Shown piece after piece: positions 15,426 through 23,847 of a stretch of DNA of 64,000 nt (within the stretch, counting starts at the first letter, position 1; every line of letters begins with the position of its first letter). Position numbers and translations under genes: made by a program. The notes below the pieces were generated by a model that ran no database searches, was not told the DNA's origin, and was given only the letters and a program-made list of their open reading frames with translations. Origin of the DNA: Actinomycetospora soli. Its GTDB lineage: Bacteria > Actinomycetota > Actinomycetes > Mycobacteriales > Pseudonocardiaceae. The stretch spans positions 1-64,000 of the forward strand of contig NZ_JAJNDA010000010.1 in NCBI RefSeq assembly GCF_021026295.1, in the 5' to 3' direction.

Positions 15426-16976
15426 TCAGGCGGGTCGCAGGCCCGGTGAGCGGTCGGCCACCGTGAAGGCCGCGGCCGTGCGCACGGGGGCACCCGGCGT
15501 CGACACCCGGTCGACCACCCGGACGGCGGTGCGCATGACGTCCGCCTCGAAGCGCGCCGTCAGGTAGCCGCGCCGGTCGGACCCGAAGCGGATGTGCGGG
15601 TTCTCCGCCAGCGCCTCGGTGACCTCCGCGGGGCTGTCCGCGCCGTCGCCGCCCGAGGTGATCGAGCTCGACACCAGCTCGGTGCCGACCACCGGGGAGC
15701 TCGGGTCGCCGGAGCGGGCCGGCACGTCGGCCACGTACTGGGTGTGGATGTCGCCGGAGAGCACGACCGCGTTGCGCACCCGAGCCTCCTGCCACGCCGC
15801 GACGATCCGGTCGCGCTCCACCGCGTAGCCGTCCCAGGCGTCCGGGTTGAAGCCGCGCGGCGGTCCGGGCACGAGGTCGAGCGCGGAGAAGAACACCTGC
15901 TGGCCGAGCACGTCCCACCGGGCGCGCGAGCGCCGGAAGCCGTCGACGAGCCAGCGCTCCTGGGCGCCGCCGGTCAGCGTGCGCCGCGGGTCGGTCAGCT
16001 CGGCGCAGTCGCTCGGGTAGGTGTCGCCGCAGGCCTGGTCGTCGCGGTACTGCCGGGTGTCGAGCATGTGGAACGTGGCCGTGTCGCCCCACGACAGGCG
16101 GCGGTAGCACCGGATCGACGAGCCCCGCGGCCGCTGCGCCGGTCGCACCGGCATGTTCTCGTACCAGGCCCGGAACGCCGCGGCCCGGCGCTGCAGGAAC
16201 GCCGGGTCGGGCTTCTCGGGGACGTCGCCGGCCCAGTTGTTGGACACCTCGTGGTCGTCGAACACGCTGATCCACGGGGCGGCCGCGTGCGCGGCCTGCA
16301 GGTCGGCGTCGGCGTGGTGGTAGGCGTAGCGGGTGCGGTAGCCGGCGAGGTCGCGCGGCTCGGGGGTGTCGTAGCTGCGCGGGTTGCCGCTCGGGGCCCG
16401 GTACGTGCCCGCCGCCTCCTCGTACAGGTAGTCGCCGAGGAACAGGACGACGTCGGGCTGCTCCTCGGCCATGTGGCGGTAGGCCGTGAAGTACCCGTGC
16501 TCGTACATGGCGCAGGAGGCGAAGGCGATGGTCAGCGGGTTCACGCCCCGGGCGGGGGCGGTCCGGGTGACCCCGACCGGCGAGATGCGGCCCCGCGCGC
16601 CGAACCGGTAGAAGAACGTGCCGCCCGCGGGGAGCCCGCGCGGTTCGACGTGCACCGCGTACCCGTCCTCCGGGCCGGTGCGGGTACGTCCGGCGGCGCG
16701 GACACGGGTGAAGCGCTCGTCGTCGGCGACCTGCCAGTCGACGTCGACGGCGCGCTCGGTCATCCCGCCGTCGGGCCGCTTCGGGTCGCGGGCGAGGCGG
16801 GTCCAGAGCACGACCCCGTCGGGCGTGGGGTCACCGGAGGCGACCCCGAGGGTGAAGACCTCGCCGGCGGCGGGAGCCGCGAGCGCGCGCGGGACGGTGA
16901 GGCTGCTGGTGGCCGCGGCGGCGAGCGCGGCGGCGCCCCCGAGCAGGACGGCCCGCCGTGTGGTGGTGGGGGACAC
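15426..16976 (-). CDS. phoD: Alkaline phosphatase D family protein, Tat-exported
   Basis: A 516-residue PhoD. The first 34 residues are a Tat signal (TTRRAVLLGG, hydrophobic stretch, AALAA), so the enzyme folds in the cytoplasm before export. An N-terminal beta domain (about 40-130) precedes the phosphatase domain, with metal-binding motifs FLGDYLYEE, SVFDDHEVSNN and VLSGDIHTQ. PhoD enzymes are phosphodiesterase/monoesterases that carry Fe(III) and Ca(II) and release phosphate from organic esters outside the cell. The start is GTG at 16976. It faces the candidate iron-controlled transcript and shares its terminator. No clear Pho box was identified in the 411-base upstream gap. Confidence 0.88.
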   Translation of the reverse strand: MSPTTTRRAVLLGGAAALAAAATSSLTVPRALAAPAAGEVFTLGVASGDPTPDGVVLWTRLARDPKRPDGGMTERAVDVDWQVADDERFTRVRAAGRTRTGPEDGYAVHVEPRGLPAGGTFFYRFGARGRISPVGVTRTAPARGVNPLTIAFASCAMYEHGYFTAYRHMAEEQPDVVLFLGDYLYEEAAGTYRAPSGNPRSYDTPEPRDLAGYRTRYAYHHADADLQAAHAAAPWISVFDDHEVSNNWAGDVPEKPDPAFLQRRAAAFRAWYENMPVRPAQRPRGSSIRCYRRLSWGDTATFHMLDTRQYRDDQACGDTYPSDCAELTDPRRTLTGGAQERWLVDGFRRSRARWDVLGQQVFFSALDLVPGPPRGFNPDAWDGYAVERDRIVAAWQEARVRNAVVLSGDIHTQYVADVPARSGDPSSPVVGTELVSSSITSGGDGADSPAEVTEALAENPHIRFGSDRRGYLTARFEADVMRTAVRVVDRVSTPGAPVRTAAAFTVADRSPGLRPA

Positions 16977-17387
16977 CGCTGCATGGTCGCCCGGTCGTGG
17001 GTGCAGCCGGATGGCCCGCGTGCGACGTCCGGACGAGCGTCGGGTGTCGGCGCGGAGACCGATCCGGACGAATGTCGCGCGACGAGCACATCAGGCAGGT
17101 CCCGCGGCCCGTCGGGACGCCTGGTGTCGCTCTCGCGCCGGACGGAGCGGTCGTCGGGTTCGCCTCGCCCGCCTTGTCGCGGGTTGCACCCCTCGACCGG
17201 CTGCCTTGTCGCAGTTGTTCACAACGACAAGGTGGGCGCCGCGCGCCGGGAGGCCACGACGAGGTCGGCGGAACGGTGAGCACCCACCGGTCTCCGGAGC
17301 CCGACTTCTCCCGAACGACACCCACGGCCCGCGTCGCCCTCCTACCGTCGGGACGTCGATCGACACCGACCGTCCAGGAGGCCGCGC
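16977..17387. other. 411-base intergenic region
   Basis: Divergent upstream region of phoD and the EspC-like gene. It contains the palindromic repeat at 17204-17232 plus an isolated half copy (CCTTGTCG) near 17172-17179. A good ribosome binding site (CAGGAGG) for the next gene is at 17375-17381. I see no reading frame with protein-like character. Confidence 0.6.
17204..17232. repeat. Dispersed palindromic repeat, copy 1
   Basis: CCTTGTCG (17204-17211) and CGACAAGG (17225-17232) flank an inner GTTGT/ACAAC stem. Related palindromes occur at 32649-32677 and 46701-46729, always between genes. Confidence 0.6.
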
Positions 17388-17741
17388 ATGTCCCAGCCGT
17401 TCGACGCCGACACCGCCGCGATGCGTGCGGGGGCGGGCCGGCTCTCGACGGCCGGGAGCGGGTTCGCGACGGCGGGGGCGCAGGCGGCCGGGGCGGCGGG
17501 CTCGGCCGGCGGCGGGGTGAACGGCGGTGGCCTCGCGGGCGCGTTGGCCGCCCTCGGGGCGGAGCTGCAGAGCCGCACGCAGGAGCTGGCGGACGCCGCC
17601 GCCGCCGCGGCGGGGAACGTCGTCACCGCCGCGGGGAACTACGAGTCGGCCGACACCGGTGCGGCCGGCGCGCTCGACGGCACGGTGCAGGGCGGTGGCG
17701 GGGCCGGTTCCGACGCCGCCGCGGGCCGGACGGTCCGCTAG
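17388..17741 (+). CDS. EspC-like / ESX secretion-associated helical protein
   Basis: A 117-residue Ala/Gly-rich protein starting MSQPFDADTAAMRAGAGRL. The pattern (about 100 residues, helix, Gly-rich turn, helix) fits the ESX-1 secretion-associated (EspC/DUF2580-like) family, small helical-hairpin substrates or partners of type VII secretion. No WxG turn is present. The ATG at 17388 follows CAGGAGG. Its stop TAG overlaps the stop codon of the convergent eccD by four bases (17738-17741). Placement at the edge of the secretion locus supports the call; its own export is not shown. Confidence 0.62.
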   Translation: MSQPFDADTAAMRAGAGRLSTAGSGFATAGAQAAGAAGSAGGGVNGGGLAGALAALGAELQSRTQELADAAAAAAGNVVTAAGNYESADTGAAGALDGTVQGGGGAGSDAAAGRTVR

Positions 17742-19180
17742 AAGCGCGCCCCGGCGTCGGCAGCGGCGGCGTAGATGCCCAGGACCCCGGCCAGCAGCGG
17801 CAGCACGCACACCGCGACACCGGTCTCGAACCATCCCAGCAACCGCTGCGTGCGGGGTCGGCGCCACCAGGCCGCGACGCCGTCGTCGGTGAGCTCGGCG
17901 GTCCGCAACGCCCCGCCGAGCCCGACGAGCCCGCCGATCACGGCGACGGCGACGGCGGCGACCACCGCCCGCCCGGCCGGACCGCCCGTGAGCACCACCG
18001 CCCACGCGACGCCCGCGAGGCCCACCACGCCCGCCCCGACGGCCGCGGCGGACTCGCCCACGAACACCGACCGCCGTGCCCGCAGCACCGCCGTCACGGA
18101 CACGGCCGTGCAGAAGCCGAGGACGATGCCGCCGCCGGACGAGGTCGCCAGCACCCACAGCCCCACCGCCGCGGCGGTGCTGCCCGCGAGCACCGCCAGG
18201 TCGAGGGTCCGGCGGGTCGCCGCGGCGTGGTCGACGAGGTGCTCGGCGTCCTCCCGCGGCTCGATCCACGTGCGGCTGCGGGTGACGATCCACGGCAGCG
18301 CCACGAGCAGCACCAGCCACAGCGTGAGCGCCACCGCGACCGCGCGCGGGGCCGGGAGCACCCCGCCCGCCACGAGCGCCGACGGCAGCGAGAACCCGGC
18401 CCCGAGCGCGCCCGCCGCGGCCCACCAGGACCCGCGTTCCCCGACCACCAGCCACGCCGAGGCCGCCCCCACCGCGAGCGCCGACCCCGCGAGCGTCAGC
18501 ACGAGCGGCAGGCCGCCGCGCGCCACGAGGCCGCCTGCGACCCCGGCCGCGGTCCACGCCGTGAGCGACGCGAGCCCTGCTCCCAGCGTCGGCAGGTCGT
18601 CGCCCGGGGGCGGGCCGTCGAGCGGGACGGTGGCCCGGGTCCGACGCTGCAGCGCGGCGAGGCCGAGCAGCATGCCCGCGAGCGCCAGCGGCACGAGCGG
18701 GCCGCCCGGCACCGCCAGCGACAGCGACGCCCCGACCGCCGCGACGACGACGAGCAGCACGGTGACGAGCACCCCGACGCCGCGCACGGTCCACCGCGGC
18801 ACCTGCCCCGCGCCCTCGGCGAGGGCGACGAGGCCGTCGTCGACCGGCTGCGCCGGGCGCGGCATCGGCCAGGGCCCCAGGTGCAGCACGTCGCCGTCGC
18901 GCACCCCCGCGGCCGCCAGCGAGATCCCGGGCGGCATGGGCCCCGCCCCGGTGCGGTGCAGGTACCAGGGACGACCGTCCGCGCCGCGCACCAGCGGCGC
19001 GCCGGGCAGCAGCCGGGCCGCGAGCTCGTCGACGACCTCCGCCACGGTGGCCCCCGCCGGCAGCGCGGCGTCCACCGCCCCCTCCGGGCCGCGGACCCGC
19101 ACCGTGCACCAGGAGCCGTCGTCGCCCGGGCCGTCCCACGAACCGGTCGCGGGCGGGGAGGGCTGACGGGCCATGGCCAT
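17738..19180 (-). CDS. eccD: Type VII secretion integral membrane protein EccD
   Basis: A 480-residue protein with the EccD design: an N-terminal ubiquitin-like (YukD) domain (about 20-110, CTVRVRGPEGAV through DGDVLHLGP) followed by about eleven hydrophobic segments from residue 130 to the C-terminus. EccD forms the pore-lining part of the ESX membrane complex. The ATG at 19178-19180 has GAGGA eight bases upstream. This start overlaps head-to-head by 8 bases with the start of eccC, so each gene's ribosome binding site lies inside the other. The 3' end shares CTAG with the stop of the EspC-like gene. Confidence 0.9.
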   Translation of the reverse strand: MAMARQPSPPATGSWDGPGDDGSWCTVRVRGPEGAVDAALPAGATVAEVVDELAARLLPGAPLVRGADGRPWYLHRTGAGPMPPGISLAAAGVRDGDVLHLGPWPMPRPAQPVDDGLVALAEGAGQVPRWTVRGVGVLVTVLLVVVAAVGASLSLAVPGGPLVPLALAGMLLGLAALQRRTRATVPLDGPPPGDDLPTLGAGLASLTAWTAAGVAGGLVARGGLPLVLTLAGSALAVGAASAWLVVGERGSWWAAAGALGAGFSLPSALVAGGVLPAPRAVAVALTLWLVLLVALPWIVTRSRTWIEPREDAEHLVDHAAATRRTLDLAVLAGSTAAAVGLWVLATSSGGGIVLGFCTAVSVTAVLRARRSVFVGESAAAVGAGVVGLAGVAWAVVLTGGPAGRAVVAAVAVAVIGGLVGLGGALRTAELTDDGVAAWWRRPRTQRLLGWFETGVAVCVLPLLAGVLGIYAAAADAGARF

Positions 19181-22100
19181 GAACGACATCCTCGTCCACC
19201 GACCCCCGCGCAGTGGGCCGGTTCGACCAACTCCCGCACCCGTCCGTCTCGTCGACCCGCCCGCCTCGAGCGGCGGTGGACCGCCCACACCGTGGACCTC
19301 CGCGCTGTTCCCGCTGCTGGGCAGCGGCGGCATCCTGGTCGTCGCGATCGTCAACCGGAACCCGATCTACTTCCTCGCCGGCGGCATCTTCGTGCTCGGC
19401 GCGCTCGGCATGGGCGTGCTGATGTTCCTGCAGACCCGCGGCCGGTCCCGCGAGCAGGGCACCGACGCCCGGTTGCGCTACGTCGCCCACCTCGCCGCGG
19501 TCCGGGGCGAGCTCCGGGCCGCGGCCGACGACCAGCGCCGCGTCGCCGAGGAGCAGCACCCCGACCCGCCGTCGCTGGTCGGGTTCCCGGACCGTGCCGA
19601 ACGGCTCTGGGAACGGCGCCCCGACGACCCCGACTTCCTCGTGCTGCGCGTGGGCCGCGGCCGCGTGCCGGGCGTCGCCGCGCCCGTGCTCGCCGACGCC
19701 GACCCCAGCGAGCCGCGCGACCCGGGCACCCAGGCCGCGGCCCGCCGACTCGTCGAGCGCCTCGGGCCGGTGTCGGACGTGCCGGTCGCGGTCCCGCTGC
19801 GCGGCGCGGTGGCCGTCGTCGGCGACCCCGCCCGTGGCCGCGCCCTGGCCCGCGCCATGCTCGCCCAGCTCGCGGCGCTGCACGCCCCCGACGACGTCCG
19901 CGTCGCCGTCTGCTGCCCCGACGGCCCGGACGCGTCGGACGCCCGCGCCGCGTGGGACTGGGTCAAGTGGCTGCCCCACGCGCGGCACCCCGCGGGCGGC
20001 GGGGCCGACGGCACCGGCCTGCTGGCCGCCGAGGACGCGGAGGGGCTGCGGCACCTGCTCGACGCCGAGCTCGCCCGGCGGCGCTCGGGAGCTCGACCCG
20101 GGGGGCCGGCGGCCGGACCGGCGCTCGTCGTCCTCGTCGACGGCGCGCTCCCGGTGCCCGACCCGCTCGGCGACCTGCCCGCGCTCGGCGTCGGGGTCCT
20201 CCACGTCGTGACCGACCCGCTGGACCGCCCGGCGGCGGCCGAGGTCACGGTGCACGTCGGGGACCGGCCCGGCCTCGAGGTCCGCCGCGGCCGGGACGGG
20301 AGCCCGCCGCCCGCGCTGGCGCCGCTCGCCGTCGTGACCGGGCTCGTGCCCGACGTGCTGGGCCTCGCCGAGGCGGAGACGCTCGCGCGGCGGCTGACCC
20401 CGATGCGGCTCTCGCGGCGGGCCGGGCGCGGGGCGCTCGCCGAGGTCAACGGGCTGGCCGACCTCCTGGGCGTGGACGACGTCGCCGCCCTCGACCCCGC
20501 GGTCACGTGGCGGCGCCGCCCGGAGTCCGAGCTGCTGCGCGTGCCGCTCGGGGTGGACGCCGACGGGGCGCCGGTCGAGCTCGACCTCAAGGAGGCGGCG
20601 CTCTCCGGGATGGGTCCGCACGGCCTCGTCGTCGGCGCGACCGGGTCGGGGAAGTCGGAGCTGTTGCGCACGCTCGTCACCGGTCTCGCCGCCACGCACC
20701 CGCCGGACGACCTCGCGCTCGTCCTCGTCGACTACAAGGGCGGCGCGACGTTCGCGGGGATGGCGACGCTGCCGCACGTCGCGGGCTCGATCACCGACCT
20801 GGAGGACGACCCGGAGACCGTCGAGCGGTTCGGCGACGCGTTGCGCTCCGAGCTGCGCCGCCGCGAGCAGCTGCTGCGCGACGCCGGGAACCTGACCGGG
20901 ATCCGGGAGCACCGCCGGCTGCGGCTCGCGCGCCCCGAGGCGGTGCCCGTGCTGCCGCACCTGCTCGTGGTCGTCGACGAGTTCTCCGAGCTGCTCACCG
21001 CGCAGCCGGACTTCATCGACCTGTTCGTGCAGGTCGGGCGGGTCGGCCGGTCGTTGGGGGTGCACCTGCTGCTCGCCACGCAGCGGCTCGAGGAGGGGAG
21101 GCTGCGGGGGCTGGACTCGCACCTGTCCTACCGGCTCGCGCTGCGCACGTTCTCCGCGGCCGAGAGCCGCACCGTCATCGGCAACACCGACGCCTTCGAC
21201 CTGCCCCCGGTCCCGGGCTCGGCGTACCTCAAGGTCGACACCAGCGTGTACCGGCGGCTGCGGGTCTCCACGGTGTCCGCGCCGTACGTCGAGCCGGTGC
21301 GCGGCGTGGTGCGGCACTCGCACGCCCGGGTGTTCCGCGCCTTCGACGGGCGCGGCGAGGTCGCCGAGACGATGCCGGCGCTCGGTCTGGACCTGTCCGA
21401 CCCCGAGCAGCGATCCACGCTCGACGTCGTCGTCGACCGGCTGCGCGCGGCCGCCGAGCCCGTGCACCAGGTGTGGCTGCCGCCGCTGCCGACGGCGCTG
21501 CCGCTGACCGCGGTGCTGCCCCGCCCGGCCCTCACCGCGGGGCACGGCCTGCTCGCACCGCGGCCCGGGCCGCTCACGGTCGGGCTGGGGGTGGTCGACC
21601 GGCCGGACCGGCAGGCGCAGGAACCGCTGGTGGTCGACCTGTCCGGCACCGGCGGCCACCTCGGCGTCGTCGGCGCGCCCCGCACGGGCAAGAGCACGGC
21701 GCTGCGCACGCTGGTCACGGCGGCCGCGCTGACGCACACCCCGGCCGAGCTGGTGGTCTACGCGATCGACCTCGGCGGCGGGTCGCTGTCCGCGCTGGAG
21801 CGGTGGCCGCACGTCGGGGGCGTCGCGGGCCGGCAGCGCCCGGAGGTGGTGCGCCGGCTCGTCGCGCAGCTCGAGACGCTCGTGGCGGCGCGGGAGCGCT
21901 CCTTCGCCGAGCGCGGCGTCGAGTCGATGGCGGAGCTGCGCGAGCGCCCGTCCACGGCGGTCGCCGTGGTCGACCGGGAGCCCGACGTCCTGCTCCTGGT
22001 CGACGACTGGGGCGCCCTGCGGGCGGAGTTCGAGGACCTCGAACCGCGTCTGACCGCGCTCGCGGCCCGCGGGCTCGGCTACGGGCTGCACCTCGTGGTG

Positions 22101-23114
22101 ACCGCGGGCCGGTGGTGGGACATGCGGCCGGCGCTGCGCGACGCGCTCGGGACCCGGATCGAGCTGCGGCTGGGCGACGCCGCCGACTCCGTGATCGACC
22201 GTCGCGCCGCTCGCAGCGTCCCGACGACGCCGGGCCGTGCGCTGGTCGGGGCGGGCTTCAAGGCGCAGCTCGCGCTGCCGGTGATCACGGACGAGGCCGG
22301 CTGCACCGAGGACGCGGCCACCACCGCCACCCGGGCCGCCGCCGGCTGGTCCGGACCCGCGGCGCCGCCGATCCGGATGCTGCCCCCGCTCGTCCCGCTG
22401 GCCGGCCTGCCCCCGGGCGCGCTCGGGCTGCGCGAGAGCGACCTCGGGCCGCTCCCGCTCGACCTCCTCGGCGGGCGGGACCCGCACCTGCTCGTCCTCG
22501 GCGACGCCGGGTCGGGGCGCACCGCGGCCCTGCGCGCGGTGATCGCCGCCCTGTGCGCCGCGCACCCGCCGGAGGAGCTGCGGGTGGTCGTCGTCGACTA
22601 CCGCCGCACGCTGCTCGACGCGGTGCCGCCGGAGCACCTGTCGGTGTATCTCGGCTCGGCGCCCGCGGCGGCGGAGACCCTGCCCGCGGCCGCCGCCAAG
22701 GTGGCCGCCCGGCTGCCCGGCCCCGACGTCACCCCGGCCCGGCTGCGGGCGCGCGACTGGTGGGACGGCCCGCACATGCTCGTCGTGGTCGACGACCACG
22801 ACCTCGTGGCCACGCCGGGCGGTGACCCCCTCGCGGCGCTGCTCGACCTGCTGCCGCAGGGCCGGGACATCGGACTGCACGTGGTGCTCGCGCGGTCCGC
22901 GTCCGGGGCGTCGGCGGCGATGATGCAGCCGGTGCTGCGGCGGCTGCGCGAGCTCGGCGGTCCGGGGCTGCTGCTCTCCGGGCCGCGCGACGAGGGCACG
23001 CTGCTGCACGGGGTGCGGGCGACGGATCTCCCGCCGGGCCGGGCGCAGTACGTCACGCGGCGGGCGGACCCGGAGCCCGTGCAGATCGGGTGGGTGCCGG
23101 AGGCCGACGGGTGA
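19173..23114 (+). CDS. eccC: Type VII secretion ATPase EccC (FtsK/SpoIIIE type)
   Basis: A 1313-residue single-chain EccC, the motor that recognises substrates and energises export. The N-terminal tail RLVDPP precedes two membrane segments (about 45-90). Three ATPase modules follow: Walker A GATGSGKSE near 488 with VDYKGG and VVVDEFSELL; GAPRTGKST near 833; and GDAGSGRTA near 1109, where arginine replaces the P-loop lysine, so the third site is probably inactive. The ATG at 19173 has GGGAGGG ten bases upstream; ATG 19179 is the alternative. It is divergent from eccD with overlapping starts and convergent with the WXG100 genes 15 bases away. Confidence 0.93.
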   Translation: MAMNDILVHRPPRSGPVRPTPAPVRLVDPPASSGGGPPTPWTSALFPLLGSGGILVVAIVNRNPIYFLAGGIFVLGALGMGVLMFLQTRGRSREQGTDARLRYVAHLAAVRGELRAAADDQRRVAEEQHPDPPSLVGFPDRAERLWERRPDDPDFLVLRVGRGRVPGVAAPVLADADPSEPRDPGTQAAARRLVERLGPVSDVPVAVPLRGAVAVVGDPARGRALARAMLAQLAALHAPDDVRVAVCCPDGPDASDARAAWDWVKWLPHARHPAGGGADGTGLLAAEDAEGLRHLLDAELARRRSGARPGGPAAGPALVVLVDGALPVPDPLGDLPALGVGVLHVVTDPLDRPAAAEVTVHVGDRPGLEVRRGRDGSPPPALAPLAVVTGLVPDVLGLAEAETLARRLTPMRLSRRAGRGALAEVNGLADLLGVDDVAALDPAVTWRRRPESELLRVPLGVDADGAPVELDLKEAALSGMGPHGLVVGATGSGKSELLRTLVTGLAATHPPDDLALVLVDYKGGATFAGMATLPHVAGSITDLEDDPETVERFGDALRSELRRREQLLRDAGNLTGIREHRRLRLARPEAVPVLPHLLVVVDEFSELLTAQPDFIDLFVQVGRVGRSLGVHLLLATQRLEEGRLRGLDSHLSYRLALRTFSAAESRTVIGNTDAFDLPPVPGSAYLKVDTSVYRRLRVSTVSAPYVEPVRGVVRHSHARVFRAFDGRGEVAETMPALGLDLSDPEQRSTLDVVVDRLRAAAEPVHQVWLPPLPTALPLTAVLPRPALTAGHGLLAPRPGPLTVGLGVVDRPDRQAQEPLVVDLSGTGGHLGVVGAPRTGKSTALRTLVTAAALTHTPAELVVYAIDLGGGSLSALERWPHVGGVAGRQRPEVVRRLVAQLETLVAARERSFAERGVESMAELRERPSTAVAVVDREPDVLLLVDDWGALRAEFEDLEPRLTALAARGLGYGLHLVVTAGRWWDMRPALRDALGTRIELRLGDAADSVIDRRAARSVPTTPGRALVGAGFKAQLALPVITDEAGCTEDAATTATRAAAGWSGPAAPPIRMLPPLVPLAGLPPGALGLRESDLGPLPLDLLGGRDPHLLVLGDAGSGRTAALRAVIAALCAAHPPEELRVVVVDYRRTLLDAVPPEHLSVYLGSAPAAAETLPAAAAKVAARLPGPDVTPARLRARDWWDGPHMLVVVDDHDLVATPGGDPLAALLDLLPQGRDIGLHVVLARSASGASAAMMQPVLRRLRELGGPGLLLSGPRDEGTLLHGVRATDLPPGRAQYVTRRADPEPVQIGWVPEADG

Positions 23115-23129
23115 GTCGGCCCCCGGCGG

Positions 23130-23423
23130 TCACACCTGGAAGGACTGCATGGCGGCCCGCTCGGCGTCGCTGTAGCCCTGGTTCGCCCCGGCCGTCGTGC
23201 GGCCGAGCTCGCCGAGGGCGGCCTGCAGTTCCTGCCAGCCCGCGTCCCACTGGGCCTGCGCGTTCGCGTAGGACTCCCGGGCGGCGCCGTCCCAGGTGGC
23301 GAGCATGGGGGCGATGTCGGAGCGCAGCTGCTGCATCCGCTGCTCCATCGCCTGCGCCCCGCCCTGCACGTCGGCGACCGCCGTGTCGAGCGCGCCGAAG
23401 GAGACCTTGATCCGGTCGGCCAT
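23130..23423 (-). CDS. WXG100 family type VII secretion substrate (first)
   Basis: A 97-residue EsxA/EsxB-like protein. The helix-turn-helix signature is W44-D-G46 (LATWDGAARESY) and the C-terminal export signal YxxxE is Y84-S-D-A-E88. Such proteins form heterodimers and are secreted by the ESX machine. The ATG at 23423 follows GGGGAGGA. It is the downstream gene of the pair, 11 bases after the other WXG100 gene, and eccB lies upstream on the same strand. Its role as carrier or effector is unknown. Confidence 0.9.
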   Translation of the reverse strand: MADRIKVSFGALDTAVADVQGGAQAMEQRMQQLRSDIAPMLATWDGAARESYANAQAQWDAGWQELQAALGELGRTTAGANQGYSDAERAAMQSFQV

Positions 23424-23434
23424 CGTGTCCTCCC

Positions 23435-23764
23435 CTAGAAGCCCGGGACGGCGACGTCCATGCCGGCGCCCGAGCGGTGGATCCGGCCCGACGCGTCGGC
23501 GTCGCTGGTCTCGTAGCCCGCCTGCGCCCGCTGCACGAGGGTCGAGATCGTGTCGAGCGCCTGATTGAGCTTCTGGTTGGCGGCCTCGTAGCGCGCGTGG
23601 GCGCCCGAGAACGCGGTGTTCCCGTCGCCCACCCACTGGCCTCCGACCGCGTCGAGCCGGCCGCGCAGCGCGGTCAGCTCCGAGCGGATGTCGGCCACGT
23701 TGGCCACCATGCGCGACTGCGCCTGCGCCATGGTCGCGGTCGAGACGTCGTACTGCCCCGCCAT
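23435..23764 (-). CDS. WXG100 family type VII secretion substrate (second)
   Basis: A 109-residue WXG100 protein with W44-V-G46 (GGQWVGDGN) and the secretion motif YxxxD at Y84-E-T-S-D88, followed by a longer C-terminal tail (about 20 residues) than its partner. The ATG at 23764 has GGGAGGGG upstream. It precedes the first WXG100 gene by 11 bases and follows eccB by 83 bases, consistent with an eccB-esx-esx operon. The longer tail suggests the CFP-10/EsxB-like half of the dimer. Confidence 0.9.
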   Translation of the reverse strand: MAGQYDVSTATMAQAQSRMVANVADIRSELTALRGRLDAVGGQWVGDGNTAFSGAHARYEAANQKLNQALDTISTLVQRAQAGYETSDADASGRIHRSGAGMDVAVPGF

Positions 23765-23847
23765 CAGGGCCCCCTCCCGGGTCGGGTACCGCGGTCGGTC
23801 CCCACGGTGACCGACCCGCGCGCGCCGTGGGTGCCGTTCGGGGAAAG

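Noticed and set aside
15337-15567. GTG-started frame with a Trp/Arg-rich beginning (LWWRPRWLRKRR) inside the candidate small RNA.
   Set aside because: It runs antisense into phoD with no protein-like character beyond the first 15 residues. It could be a leader peptide, but evidence is too weak to call a gene.
17091-23009. A 1972-codon open frame on the minus strand across the eccD-eccC region, and similar long frames (16958-22825, 6826-10407).
   Set aside because: These are shadows of real genes in very GC-rich DNA: they show low-complexity Arg/Pro/Gly composition, and the opposite frames encode complete EccC, EccD and other recognised families.
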